Assembly: GCF_022376295.1 (NCBI RefSeq)
Contig: NZ_CP060140.1
Coordinates: 3,290,356-3,354,355, forward strand
Direction of reading: 5' to 3'
Origin: Nodularia sphaerocarpa UHCC 0038
GTDB taxonomy: Bacteria > Cyanobacteriota > Cyanobacteriia > Cyanobacteriales > Nostocaceae
Length of the DNA: 64,000 nucleotides
Shown here: positions 26,201 through 33,585 of the stretch, piece after piece
Position numbering within the stretch: the stretch's first letter is position 1
Layout of the letters: every line of letters starts with the position of its first letter
The notes under the pieces: generated by a model
The model's input: only the letters and a program-made list of their open reading frames with translations
What the model was told of the DNA's origin: nothing
Database searches by the model: none
Translations under genes and position numbers: made by a program

Positions 26201-26897
26201 CGCCGAACATCCATCATCGGCGGAAGTGATTAAGCCTTTGCTTCGTGGTCGTGATGTAAAAAGATGGAGCGTTGATTATCAGGATTTGTATTTAATCAAG
26301 ATTGAATCTTCCGAAAATAAAACTCATCCTTGGTCAAAGAAAACAGAACAAGAAGCGGAAAAAGTATTTAGTAAAACTTATCCTGCGATTCATAAACATT
26401 TTGAACAATTTAGAAATCAATTAACCGCTAGAGCCGATCAAGGTAAATTCTTTTGGGAGTTGCGATCGTGTAAATATTGGCAAGACTTTGAAAAGCCTAA
26501 AATAGTTTGGGGAAACTTGGCAATTTCTCCTCAATTTGCTATAGCCTTAGAAGACTTTTATTTATCTGCTCCTGCAAATTTAATTATTTCAAAAAATGAA
26601 AACTATTTATTGGCAATTTTTAACTCTCAAATTACCCAATACATAGTTTCTCAAAATGCAGCAGTAAGACAAGGAGGGTTTTTAGAGTTTAAACCGATGT
26701 ATGTTTCTCAAATCCCTATCCCCACCGCCACCGAAGCAGAACAAAAAGCAATAGAAGAATTAGTGCAGAAATGTCTAGAAGCAAAGGGTCAAAACTGCCA
26801 ACAATGGGAACAAGAAATAGATGAGCGAGTCGCGCGGCTGTATAAGTTGAGTGATGAAGAGATGGAGATAATAAAAGGTCAGAATCGCGGATTATAA
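23259..26897 (+). CDS. Eco57I-like adenine methylase / type IIG-type enzyme
   Basis: The 1212-residue protein carries an N6-adenine methyltransferase core: SAM-binding motif I LDPACGSGAFPMGVL near residue 538 and the catalytic NPPY in IVIGNPPYVRQEQ near 785. Before motif I is the helical ELLGQVFENLLAAYNPETQT..ASFYTPREIVNYMV segment typical of Eco57I and BrxX/PglX-like enzymes. The C-terminal 300 residues (GKFYRGILTGLNEAFVIDR, LLRGRDVKRW, FLEFKPMYVSQIPIP) match the TaqI-type target-recognition domain. The N-terminal 200 residues (DYDGILIFGITLN..) look like a nuclease-related domain, but I cannot find a proper D-ExK set. With the upstream helicase it forms a two-gene restriction-like module. 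Its last codons (GQNRGL) are supplied by the repeat that follows. Confidence 0.88.
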   Translation: MKLTMELTRFNEIDFLPALKAFFRELNVPINYVDDKPTSVKKILQNTYKDNESFRLINDVYFVGLVDDAAFRGNQSLAIDQIKSDYDGILIFGITLNARLNGLLPTRSQLAEIARAFNREFCYTPVVVVFRYGEYLAFANTERLKYKNNREGEKAGKVTLLRDIDIRQPHSGHERILAELAIPKKGKDRVDSFAQLYAYWQKVLDVSLLNKQFYQDVSAWYFHACKQVVFPKDAKDNQESLIRLITRLMFVWFLKEKGLVPSELFNRADIQSILKSLEPQESTYYKAILQNLFFATLNTEGKREFIKKSSGGRNSQHMVHNVFRYEDYFQEPDQVIKKYFDDIPFLNGGLFEFLDVPSQKDKPEPEIRIDGFSNHSSNVLSVPNELFFDDFQDVDLNADFGTSRQKYRVRGLLEIFKSYKFTITENTPFEEDVALDPELLGQVFENLLAAYNPETQTTARKQTASFYTPREIVNYMVDESLIAYFKEKGKRKKKKFAEQDFEGRLRLLLDYQSVVNPFEDDQEVTLALIEAIDNCKILDPACGSGAFPMGVLQKMVHILSKLDPHNERWRNQQKEREILPLQKDLQQARKISYEEAREAAVNQLQERLAQIETDFANNEKDYPRKLFLIENCIYGVDIQPIALQIAKLRCFISLIVEQKVDDNQPNRGILPLPNLETKFVAANSLISLPLQMSLRSPAVEVKEKELKEVRQKHFTARSKATKDKYRKRDEELRNEISGLLKGTGLKTALADSLARWNPYNQNTSVDFFDPEWMFGIADGFDIVIGNPPYVRQEQIKELKPTLKEKFDCYTGVADLFVYFFERGYQLLKSGGVLSYICSNKYFRSGYGQKLRDFLGKNTTIQQLIDFSDTDVFTAIAYPSIILFSKEKASKDNQLKALSWQQTEDLNEFPTVFDTQNFLMPQSALKADGWRLENTQVLDLLAKLRNAGKPLGEYVNGKFYRGILTGLNEAFVIDRTTRDKLIAEHPSSAEVIKPLLRGRDVKRWSVDYQDLYLIKIESSENKTHPWSKKTEQEAEKVFSKTYPAIHKHFEQFRNQLTARADQGKFFWELRSCKYWQDFEKPKIVWGNLAISPQFAIALEDFYLSAPANLIISKNENYLLAIFNSQITQYIVSQNAAVRQGGFLEFKPMYVSQIPIPTATEAEQKAIEELVQKCLEAKGQNCQQWEQEIDERVARLYKLSDEEMEIIKGQNRGL

Positions 26898-27065
26898 GGA
26901 TTACACAGATTACGCGGATTAGATTATTTGTGATAGCAACAGATGCTAAAATCCGTGAAATCCCTTAATCTGTCTAATCAGTGATGTGGATGAGATTATC
27001 TGATACAGTGACAGATAATTAAAATCCGTGAAATCCTTTAATCCATCTAAATCCGTGATTCTGAC
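26878..27065 (+). repeat. Dispersed palindromic repeat, copy 2
   Basis: The copy begins GTCAGAATCGCGGATTATAA, inside the last codons of the methylase, and ends AATCCGTGATTCTGAC at 27065, two bases before the ATG of the next gene. It contains internal ATCCGTGAAATCC copies at 26951 and 27024 that pair with the left half. Confidence 0.85.
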
Positions 27066-27067
27066 CT

Positions 27068-27451
27068 ATGGACTTAAAATACCAAGACATCACCCAAAAA
27101 ATTATCGGCGCATCCTTTGAAGTCCATAAATTTCTAGGTAACGGCTTTCAAGAAGTAATTTATCAACGCGCCCTTGCCTACGAACTCCATCAAGCAGGAT
27201 TAACCTTTGCCAGAGAAATTGAACAACAAATCTATTACAAAAACCTACCCGAACCAATTGGTACACGCCGCGCCGATTTTGTGGTTGAAGAAAAAGTATT
27301 AGTTGAACTCAAAGCAGTAATCCAACTCGAAGATGTACACCTAGCCCAAACATTAAACTATCTCAAAGTATATAAACTCGAAGTTGGATTATTGATTAAC
27401 TTTGGAAGTAAGAGTTTGACATTTAAGAGATTAGTATTAAGTAACAAATAA
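27068..27451 (+). CDS. GxxExxY-family PD-(D/E)XK-like protein
   Basis: This 127-residue protein has the name-giving motif GFQEVIY (G-x-x-E-x-x-Y) near residue 29 in FEVHKFLGNGFQEVIYQRAL. Its nuclease-fold core has RRADFVVEEKVLVELKAV (Asp and Glu-x-Lys) and QTLNYLKVYKLEVGLLINFG. The family is widespread, but no biochemical function is established. It sits tightly between two copies of a palindromic repeat, a setting in which this family recurs, and the ATG comes two bases after the repeat end. It may travel with the repeat or with the restriction module upstream. Confidence 0.88.
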   Translation: MDLKYQDITQKIIGASFEVHKFLGNGFQEVIYQRALAYELHQAGLTFAREIEQQIYYKNLPEPIGTRRADFVVEEKVLVELKAVIQLEDVHLAQTLNYLKVYKLEVGLLINFGSKSLTFKRLVLSNK

Positions 27452-27455
27452 AAAA

Positions 27456-27564
27456 GTCAGAATCGCGGATTATATGGATTACGCTGATTACACAGATTTT
27501 TTTCTTTTGCTAATATAACCAAAATCTATGAAATCTTTTAATCCGTAAAATCCGTGATTCTAAC
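27456..27564 (+). repeat. Dispersed palindromic repeat, copy 3
   Basis: Begins GTCAGAATCGCGGATTATAT 4 bases after the stop of the GxxExxY gene and ends AATCCGTGATTCTAAC. The end differs by one base from copy 2. It may also terminate transcription before the convergent argJ. Confidence 0.8.
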
Positions 27565-27615
27565 CTTGTTTTTAGCTATTCACACATCACTCAGACTAAG
27601 GCACGGTGGGGTAGT

Positions 27616-28929
27616 TCAAGTAGTATATTCCGCGTTAATTTTCACATAGTCATAACTCAAATCACAACCCCAAGCTTTACCATAACCATGACCATTACCA
27701 ATGTTAACTGCAATAATCACTGGATTATCGACTCGTTGACTTTTAATCATGCGTCTATCCCCAGATAAATCATTACTATTGTTACTAGCAATCAAGTCTG
27801 GAGATAAAGAAGAATCAGCCGCAGTTTGTTTTAAATATGCACTGGCTGCTGCACGATCAAATGGGACTGGTTGACCATTTTCTAATAATAAGAAATCGCC
27901 TAATTTTATTTGCAGGTTGTCTTGTTCAAAATTCACACTTGCACGTCCGGCGGCGGCGGCGATACGTCCCCAATTGGGGTCGCGTCCAAAAATTGCAGAT
28001 TTAACTAGAGAGGAACCCGCAATGGTTTTGGCAATTTGACGGGCGGAAACTTGGTCATACGCGCCAGTGACTTGCACTTCAATTAAGCAGGTTGCACCTT
28101 CGCCATCACGTGCGATCGCCTTAGCTAAATGCTGACATACTGCTGTTAACATGGCTTCTAATTTCTCGGCTTCTGGCCCCATTTCGGTAATTGCTGGGGT
28201 GCGAGATTGACCATTAGCCAATGCAATTAAACTATCGTTGGTGCTGGTATCACCATCCACGGTAATGGCATTAAAACTTTGATCAGCAGCCCTAGTTAAC
28301 ATTTGTTGCCACAAATGAGATGAAACTGCTGCATCGCAAGTCACAAATGCTAACATAGTAGCCATGTTGGGGTGAATCATCCCCGAACCTTTGGAAATAC
28401 CACCAATTCGCACCGGGCGATCGCCTATCGTTGTTTCTAAAGCAATAGATTTTATCACCAAATCTGTGGTAATAATTGCCCCGGCTGCTGCATCTGAACC
28501 GGTTTCCGAAAGTGCAGCTACTACCTTGGGAATCCCACTGCGTAGAGCATCCATCTTGATCCGTTGACCAATTACGCCCGTAGAAGCCAGCAAAATCGAT
28601 TCCGGGGAAATATTCAACTCCCGCGCTAATATTTCGGCTGTTTCTTCGGTATCACGTACACCTTGCATCCCTGTGGAAGCATTTGCTTGACCAGCATTGC
28701 AGAGAATTGCACGGGCGCTGTGTTTTGCTTGCAAGCGTTGACGACAATAATCTACACAGGCGGCTTTGACTTGACTAGTGGTAAATACACCAGCTGCGAT
28801 CGCCTCTACATCTGACCATATCAAAGCTAAATCAGGCAAACCCGAAGCCTTCAGTCCTGCGGTGATTCCCGCCGCCTGATAACCCCTTGGTGCTGTAATA
28901 CCACCAGTGATTTCTTGCCAATCTGCCAT
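27616..28929 (-). CDS. argJ: Bifunctional ornithine/glutamate acetyltransferase ArgJ
   Basis: The 437-residue enzyme moves the acetyl group from N-acetylornithine to glutamate in cyclic arginine biosynthesis and can also use acetyl-CoA. The precursor self-cleaves between Ala and Thr in the motif NMATMLAFVTCDA, and the newly exposed Thr is the nucleophile; the motif is intact here. Other family blocks are WSDVEAIAAGVFTTSQVKAA, GDTSTNDSLIALANGQ, FGRDPNWGRIAAAAGRA and the C-terminal GCDLSYDYVKINAEYTT. The ATG at 28929 (MADWQEITGG) is chosen because GGGGAGAAGAAAA upstream acts as its ribosome site; a GTG five codons earlier would overlap that site. Confidence 0.95.
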   Translation of the reverse strand: MADWQEITGGITAPRGYQAAGITAGLKASGLPDLALIWSDVEAIAAGVFTTSQVKAACVDYCRQRLQAKHSARAILCNAGQANASTGMQGVRDTEETAEILARELNISPESILLASTGVIGQRIKMDALRSGIPKVVAALSETGSDAAAGAIITTDLVIKSIALETTIGDRPVRIGGISKGSGMIHPNMATMLAFVTCDAAVSSHLWQQMLTRAADQSFNAITVDGDTSTNDSLIALANGQSRTPAITEMGPEAEKLEAMLTAVCQHLAKAIARDGEGATCLIEVQVTGAYDQVSARQIAKTIAGSSLVKSAIFGRDPNWGRIAAAAGRASVNFEQDNLQIKLGDFLLLENGQPVPFDRAAASAYLKQTAADSSLSPDLIASNNSNDLSGDRRMIKSQRVDNPVIIAVNIGNGHGYGKAWGCDLSYDYVKINAEYTT

Positions 28930-29421
28930 TTTTCTTCTCCCCACAACTGTTAGCTGCTTGACTGGCGATTATACCAAGTCTTCACTCACAACTGCCAGAT
29001 ATTCGCCAAGCATGAAATAAAGAGAGCCACATGGGTAGCTCTCCAGATCATCAGGGTGCATCTACATAGCAGAGTATATCATTTTTGCCATGAGGTGTGA
29101 TACCCATTATTTATTTCTGGTATAAATTTTCTTAATTTGTGAAGGACTCTAGCCATGAAAATCTAGCTTTAACCCCTTGCTCAGAACATATTTCAATTAT
29201 TTTTCCTGCTTAATATAATGTTAAATAATATATTATTTCTTAATAAACTCTTTCTTGTAAACAATATTAAGTATCAACAGTAATATTTATTTCTACTCAT
29301 AAAGATATAGGGGTATCTTTATTTTCATAACTTATGGAGCATTGCTATATATATTGCCAGAAATATATATTTTTACTAATGCTAGGATAAAATCATTCGA
29401 CTAAGTATTTAATTTTATAGT
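28930..29421. other. Gene-free AT-rich gap between divergent argJ and CHAD genes
   Basis: The gap holds the argJ promoter side, a GAGAGC/GCTCTC hairpin at about 29030-29052 and a long AT-rich stretch (29200-29420) with TATATATTG-like runs. No frame or known RNA is recognised. Confidence 0.5.
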
Positions 29422-30405
29422 ATGACATTGACAATAAAACCCCCAGTTAAAAGTCTCAAAGACTACGCTTACCAGGCAATTCAACGACATTTCAAGAAAA
29501 CTTTGAAATGGGAGAAATCAGTTAAGAAAGATGAAGACCCCGAAGCATTGCATCAAATGCGAGTCGGAATGCGTCGCCTACGCACCGCAATTAGTAGGTT
29601 TGATTTAGTCCTAAATTTACCGCAGTCAGCCAGTGATAAAAAAATAGGTAAAATTGCTCGTTGTCTTGGCAATCTCAGAGATATAGATGTACTCAAAGAA
29701 ACCTTAGAAACCCATTACCAACCACATTTACCTCACAAAGAACAAAAAGTTCTGCAAACAGCTTTTGATGCTTTAGAGAAACAACGCCAAAAGGCATTAT
29801 CGAAGACGCAGACCACATTACAAAGTGAAACTTACAAATCTCTTAAGCAAGCATTAGCAGATTGGTTAGAGCAACCCATTTATCAGCCTTTGGCATATCT
29901 ACCAATTCAACAAGTGCTACCGGATTTACTTTTACCTGAAGTCAGTAGTTTTTTTCTCCATCCTGGGTGGCTAGTGGGAACTAATATTGTAGATTCCGAG
30001 GTGAAAATTTGCACAAACTGGCAAGCAGACAACATAGAACCAGAATTGACAAATCAAGGCGAAAGCATTCATAATTTACGCAAACAAGCCAAAGGCGTGC
30101 GTTACCAAATGGAGTTATTTAAAGACTTATATGGAGAGTCTTACGCCAATTATGTCGCCGAAGTCAAAAGCATCCAAGACATATTAGGAAATATGCAAGA
30201 TAGTGTAGTTATGCGGGAGTGGCTTGCAGATGTATTCAAGTCAGAAATTGATGCTGAACTGCCAACAATGGCTACTTTATTCCAAGAAAATCGGGAGCAA
30301 TTGTGGCAGCAATGGCAACCTTTACAAGAGCGCTATTTCCAAGCTGAACACCGACACAATTTTCATTTAACAATACTAAATCCCATGCCCACAGCTATTT
30401 CTTAA
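29422..30405 (+). CDS. CHAD-domain protein
   Basis: The 327-residue product is one CHAD (conserved histidine alpha-helical) domain. Two similar helical halves are visible, the first with HQMRVGMRRLRTAISRFDLV near residue 44 and the second with IHNLRKQAKGVRYQMELFKD near 212, each bringing conserved His, Arg and Lys residues that bind polyphosphate. Proteins of this family localise to polyphosphate granules, which cyanobacteria use for phosphate storage. No CYTH triphosphatase domain is attached. A phosphate permease gene lies a few genes away, but linkage is too loose to claim a shared operon. Confidence 0.88.
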   Translation: MTLTIKPPVKSLKDYAYQAIQRHFKKTLKWEKSVKKDEDPEALHQMRVGMRRLRTAISRFDLVLNLPQSASDKKIGKIARCLGNLRDIDVLKETLETHYQPHLPHKEQKVLQTAFDALEKQRQKALSKTQTTLQSETYKSLKQALADWLEQPIYQPLAYLPIQQVLPDLLLPEVSSFFLHPGWLVGTNIVDSEVKICTNWQADNIEPELTNQGESIHNLRKQAKGVRYQMELFKDLYGESYANYVAEVKSIQDILGNMQDSVVMREWLADVFKSEIDAELPTMATLFQENREQLWQQWQPLQERYFQAEHRHNFHLTILNPMPTAIS

Positions 30406-30748
30406 ACAATCATTTTAGCGGCAATTAGACAACCTGATTGGAGCCTCCAGTGATAATACATAAGTACTGCTTTATTTATAACTAATACCATTTCTTTGTG
30501 AGGCTGCGCCGAATTTTTTAACCTTTTCTTTTCTGTCTCTGTGTCCTCTGCGTCTGGAGTGGTTCGTTTAACTTTAAATTAGGCGCATCTTTATACAGAA
30601 TTGGTATAAGACATATCCATTTTGATCAAACCCCTGCTTTCTGCTCCCCTGCTTCTTCAAAATATCGACACGGATTAAATTTGCCCGTTTGCACCAAGAG
30701 TTGCCATAAATTTGAGTTAGCATAACCTTGGGTGTTTGGAGAAAGGCG
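30406..30748. other. Gap before the Cys-repeat gene
   Basis: Contains a short-tandem-repeat-like tract near 30530-30560 (CTCTGTGTCCTCTGCGTCT), often seen between Nostocales genes. The ribosome site GGAGAAAGG for the next gene is at its right end. No other feature seen. Confidence 0.45.
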
Positions 30749-31384
30749 ATGAGTAAAGAAAAGTTGAGTAAAGGTGGGAAGCAACAAGGTAGTTTCGCTG
30801 TCGAAATATTTAACAGTCAAAGGATTCGGCTGACAACGCCAGTTTTAGCTATAGCTGGATGGTTGGCGATCATGGTTCCAAGTATGGCTGTGACTACCTC
30901 TTACGCCAACGATTACCGTGTTTGTACAGCTCGACTTTTGAATTTGGGCATAACTGAACAAGCAGTATCACAAGGATGTGGAAAAACACTGCGTCCTAGA
31001 GAGTTGTCTGCTTGCGTGATGAAAATTAATCAGCAAACCCAAATTAGTGCCGTAGATGCTCTGTCTTCCTGTGAGCAAGCCCGGCGATCTGAGGAATTAT
31101 CTACTTGTGTGGTTGGTATTACCAGGAATACTCCAGGAGCTGTTCACACAGCAGTTTTAAACTACTGTGGCCGGAGTTTGTTGCCTGAGCGTTTCGCTCA
31201 GTGTGTGGTGGGGTTAGGTAGTGAAATTAATATTGCACCTACCCAGGCAATGGATACTTGTATCGATGCCAGTGACAATGTTAGTGGCTTTTCGCCTGCA
31301 TCTGCACCACCAAATAGAGTCCCCACCGAATTTAGTCCCTCCTTTGAGGTGACTCCAATTCCAGGGAATCCACGAAGGCAATAA
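30749..31384 (+). CDS. Exported protein with three Cys-bearing repeats
   Basis: The 211-residue product starts at ATG 30749, after GGAGAAAGG. The N-terminal 23 residues are basic, followed by a hydrophobic stretch (TPVLAIAGWLAIMVPSMAV) and a likely cleavage after SYA, so it is exported or anchored at the membrane. The mature part has three related units of about 35 residues with regularly spaced Cys: each has a C, then an ALxxC or similar helix, then RxxELSxCV or RFAQCV (LSACVMKI, LSTCVVGI, FAQCVVGL). Paired Cys suggest disulfides in the periplasm. The C-terminus is Pro/Ser-rich. I know of no assigned function. It converges on hetR. Confidence 0.75.
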   Translation: MSKEKLSKGGKQQGSFAVEIFNSQRIRLTTPVLAIAGWLAIMVPSMAVTTSYANDYRVCTARLLNLGITEQAVSQGCGKTLRPRELSACVMKINQQTQISAVDALSSCEQARRSEELSTCVVGITRNTPGAVHTAVLNYCGRSLLPERFAQCVVGLGSEINIAPTQAMDTCIDASDNVSGFSPASAPPNRVPTEFSPSFEVTPIPGNPRRQ

Positions 31385-31418
31385 AATTACAGAAATTAAA
31401 ATTGAAGAGTTTTTTCTA

Positions 31419-31439
31419 GGCTGGGCTTACAGCCCGCCT
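31419..31439 (+). terminator. Hairpin after the Cys-repeat gene
   Basis: GGCTGGGC pairs with GCCCGCC (one bulge) across TTACA, followed by TATTCTTTTGTG. It is placed 35 bases past the stop and could also limit hetR read-through from the other side. Confidence 0.55.
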
Positions 31440-31600
31440 ATTCTTTTGTGTGAAAAAAACAGATGATATGAAGCACAAGAGATAGATTTGGTGGCTTAAA
31501 CACTTAAACTTACCGAACCTTGCAATCTAAGAAAGAAATATAGTCAAGGTATAGAAACGCTGTACTAGTCGTAGGTGTTAATGGTATAACACCTGAACTA

Positions 31601-32500
31601 TTAGTCTTCTTTTCTACCAAAGACCATCTGCAAAATCATCGGAATACCACCGCTTTGATGATATCTATCGGCCCAAGCGCGAATTATTTCATCTAATTCT
31701 GCCATAGCTTGCTCCCATCGTTCTGCGGGGATATCAAGCTCTTCTAAGGCTCGCATGGTATTTGGTCGCCGTTCTGCCCAATCTTTCATCATTCGGAAAT
31801 ACCGGGCAGTATCTTCTACCATGATGTAAGTCCGCTCTTGATCGTCGGCTGGCGCATAAAAAGGACGGGTAAGAGCGTAGAAGGGCATTCCCCAAGGAGA
31901 ATCAATCCGCGTTACTGTACCGGAGTAGAGTAGCCGCCGCTTGATATGTTCTGCTAGAGCTTCGCTCAAAGGCATTTGATGCTCAGGTGGCAAAACTTCT
32001 TGCGATCGCTTGTGCAGAAATTCAATCAAATCGAGAAACTCAAAAGAAGTTGTCAATTGAGCATCCGGCAGATTACTGGGGAGTTTATGCTCGATTTGTC
32101 TTTTTTCTTCACTGGTCAAATTTGTCCCAGGAACACGGGATCTTCCTGGTTGCCAAGGAAACTTTTCCATCCAGACATAAGGTAACTGAATCAGATAGCG
32201 GGGTTCTTGAGAACCTAGCATCTTCAACAATTTGCCTTCTGTCAGCGCCTGTCTGACTTCCTCTACAATGATTTTTACTCGTTTTGGCTCTAGGTGATGC
32301 AAGTGACCGGTCATCCGCAGATTTTGCCCTTGCTCTAGATAGGTCATGTATATCGCACACTTAGCTGCGGTTGCGGCTGCATCTAAGAATGCTCCATGCC
32401 TATGCCCACTCGTCCGCATGGCACTAAAAGCCAGATAAAGCATGATCTGATCCATCGCACTGGGGCTAAGACGCTTGATCAGATCTATGTCGTTACTCAT
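31601..32500 (-). CDS. hetR: HetR, master regulator of heterocyst differentiation
   Basis: At 299 residues the protein has exactly the length of Nostoc/Anabaena HetR and near-identical sequence (start MSNDIDLIKRLSPSAMDQIM). HetR dimers bind inverted-repeat DNA and switch on heterocyst genes such as hetP and hetZ. Residues known from genetics are intact: Cys48 (TAAKCAIY), Ser152 (TTSFEF), Ser179 (PLSEAL) and, in the C-terminal hood that binds the RGSGR peptide, Arg223 and the Glu253/Glu254/Asp256 cluster (RALEELDIP). The C-terminal tail (SGGIPMILQMVFGRKED) varies between species. The gene has a long upstream region suited to multiple starts, as known for hetR. The inhibitor gene patX is 13.5 kb away in this window. 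Confidence 0.98.
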   Translation of the reverse strand: MSNDIDLIKRLSPSAMDQIMLYLAFSAMRTSGHRHGAFLDAAATAAKCAIYMTYLEQGQNLRMTGHLHHLEPKRVKIIVEEVRQALTEGKLLKMLGSQEPRYLIQLPYVWMEKFPWQPGRSRVPGTNLTSEEKRQIEHKLPSNLPDAQLTTSFEFLDLIEFLHKRSQEVLPPEHQMPLSEALAEHIKRRLLYSGTVTRIDSPWGMPFYALTRPFYAPADDQERTYIMVEDTARYFRMMKDWAERRPNTMRALEELDIPAERWEQAMAELDEIIRAWADRYHQSGGIPMILQMVFGRKED

Positions 32501-32787
32501 ATTACAGACAGTTGAATAGCACGTTTACAGATTTATTAGTCACAGACAAATAAGTAGTATACACCCAATTGAAGCCATTTTGTTTAATCCCAACCTGATT
32601 ATGTTTTAGCTCCGAGGTGATCAAGAGTCAAAGATGATCGTTACTCTTGAGCGGGGAAGTCTGACTGCAACAACTGTCTGCTAGCTTTCATAAGAGGTAT
32701 ATCTTTGCCAAAGAATTACTTGTTATGAGGCTTTGAAGAACTGTTGGTTGTGTACAGATTTCCGGCAATTGTTGGGAGTTATTTCGG

Positions 32788-32802
32788 AGTAGGTAACCTA
32801 CT
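32788..32802. promoter_or_regulatory. 15-nt palindrome upstream of hetR
   Basis: AGTAGGTAACCTACT is a perfect odd-length palindrome about 290 nt before the hetR start. It resembles GTA-N7-TAC, one base short of the NtcA consensus GTA-N8-TAC, so another regulator or a relaxed NtcA site is possible. Confidence 0.4.
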
Positions 32803-32857
32803 GGCTTAAGGAAAACTGGCGGGTTTATCCAGAATTTGTCAACCAATACTTACAACT

Positions 32858-32863
32858 TCCGGA
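32858..32863 (-). promoter_or_regulatory. TCCGGA (DIF-type -35) upstream of hetR
   Basis: TCCGGA, the -35 element of heterocyst-specific DIF+ promoters, occurs within TTCCGGAA about 360 nt upstream of hetR. It is self-complementary, so strand cannot be decided, and I see no good -10 at 17-18 nt on the hetR side. Confidence 0.3.
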
Positions 32864-33585
32864 AATTTTTTGGCAGTATAGGTAGTTGACTGGAGGGACA
32901 ATCATCTACCTGAAATCAGGCGGATAATTTCAAGTTCAAAATACCTTTTATTCTCTTACAACATGATATTCTATTTCTGTCCGTTTTTTTATTAATTTTG
33001 TATAAAGTAATCTATGGCAATACTTTTATGATTATCATGTAAATGCTTAATTTGCAACTGTTTATTAAAATTCTCTGATATTTCAGCTAAGACTATGAGT
33101 ATCAGTTTAATTAGTGCTTTGGTTTTGGGAGGATGGCAAAGAAACCTCTGAGGCATATCAAACTAATTCACACTCCTACTATACCGTTTATACGTATAAT
33201 TTTAAAAGAGTATTTTCACTGAATTATTCATGTTTAGCAGGACTTAGCTAAAAGTTATAGTTAAAAGACTAAGTAGGTCGGCGTAAATAAAATTAACTAG
33301 CTAGGGTCGTCATTGGTCATTAGTCAGGGTTTGGGTCTTGTTTACGAGTCGTAAAATAGTTGGGTTTATTCATGCTTACCTACTTATAGTAATCGGATTT
33401 TATTTTGGTAAATTTCCGGGAGTGTTCAGGGAACTCTTCACAGAAAATGGGGAGCAGGACATCAGGGATATGTATGTACTGCCTATTGTCAGCTTATCGC
33501 CCAGGCTACGCCAAGAAAAATCAAATAGCAGTCATCAGATAAATCTTTTAAGTTTGATCATCATAGTTTGGCGGCTCCAAGTCAT

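Larger units (their letters stand above)
32501..33585 (-). promoter_or_regulatory. Long hetR upstream region
   Basis: Over 1 kb without a convincing gene lies upstream of hetR. In related strains hetR has several transcription starts spread over more than 700 nt, responsive to nitrogen and HetR itself; this gap has room for the same. It contains a 15-nt palindrome (32788-32802) and a TCCGGA (32858-32863). A short plus-strand frame of 83 codons at 33338 has no ribosome site and looks accidental. Confidence 0.6.

Noticed and set aside
23035..27564. CRISPR array suggested by repeated ATCCGTGAAATCC segments
   Set aside because: Spacing is irregular, units are imperfect palindromes, and genes rather than spacers lie between the copies; no cas gene is near.
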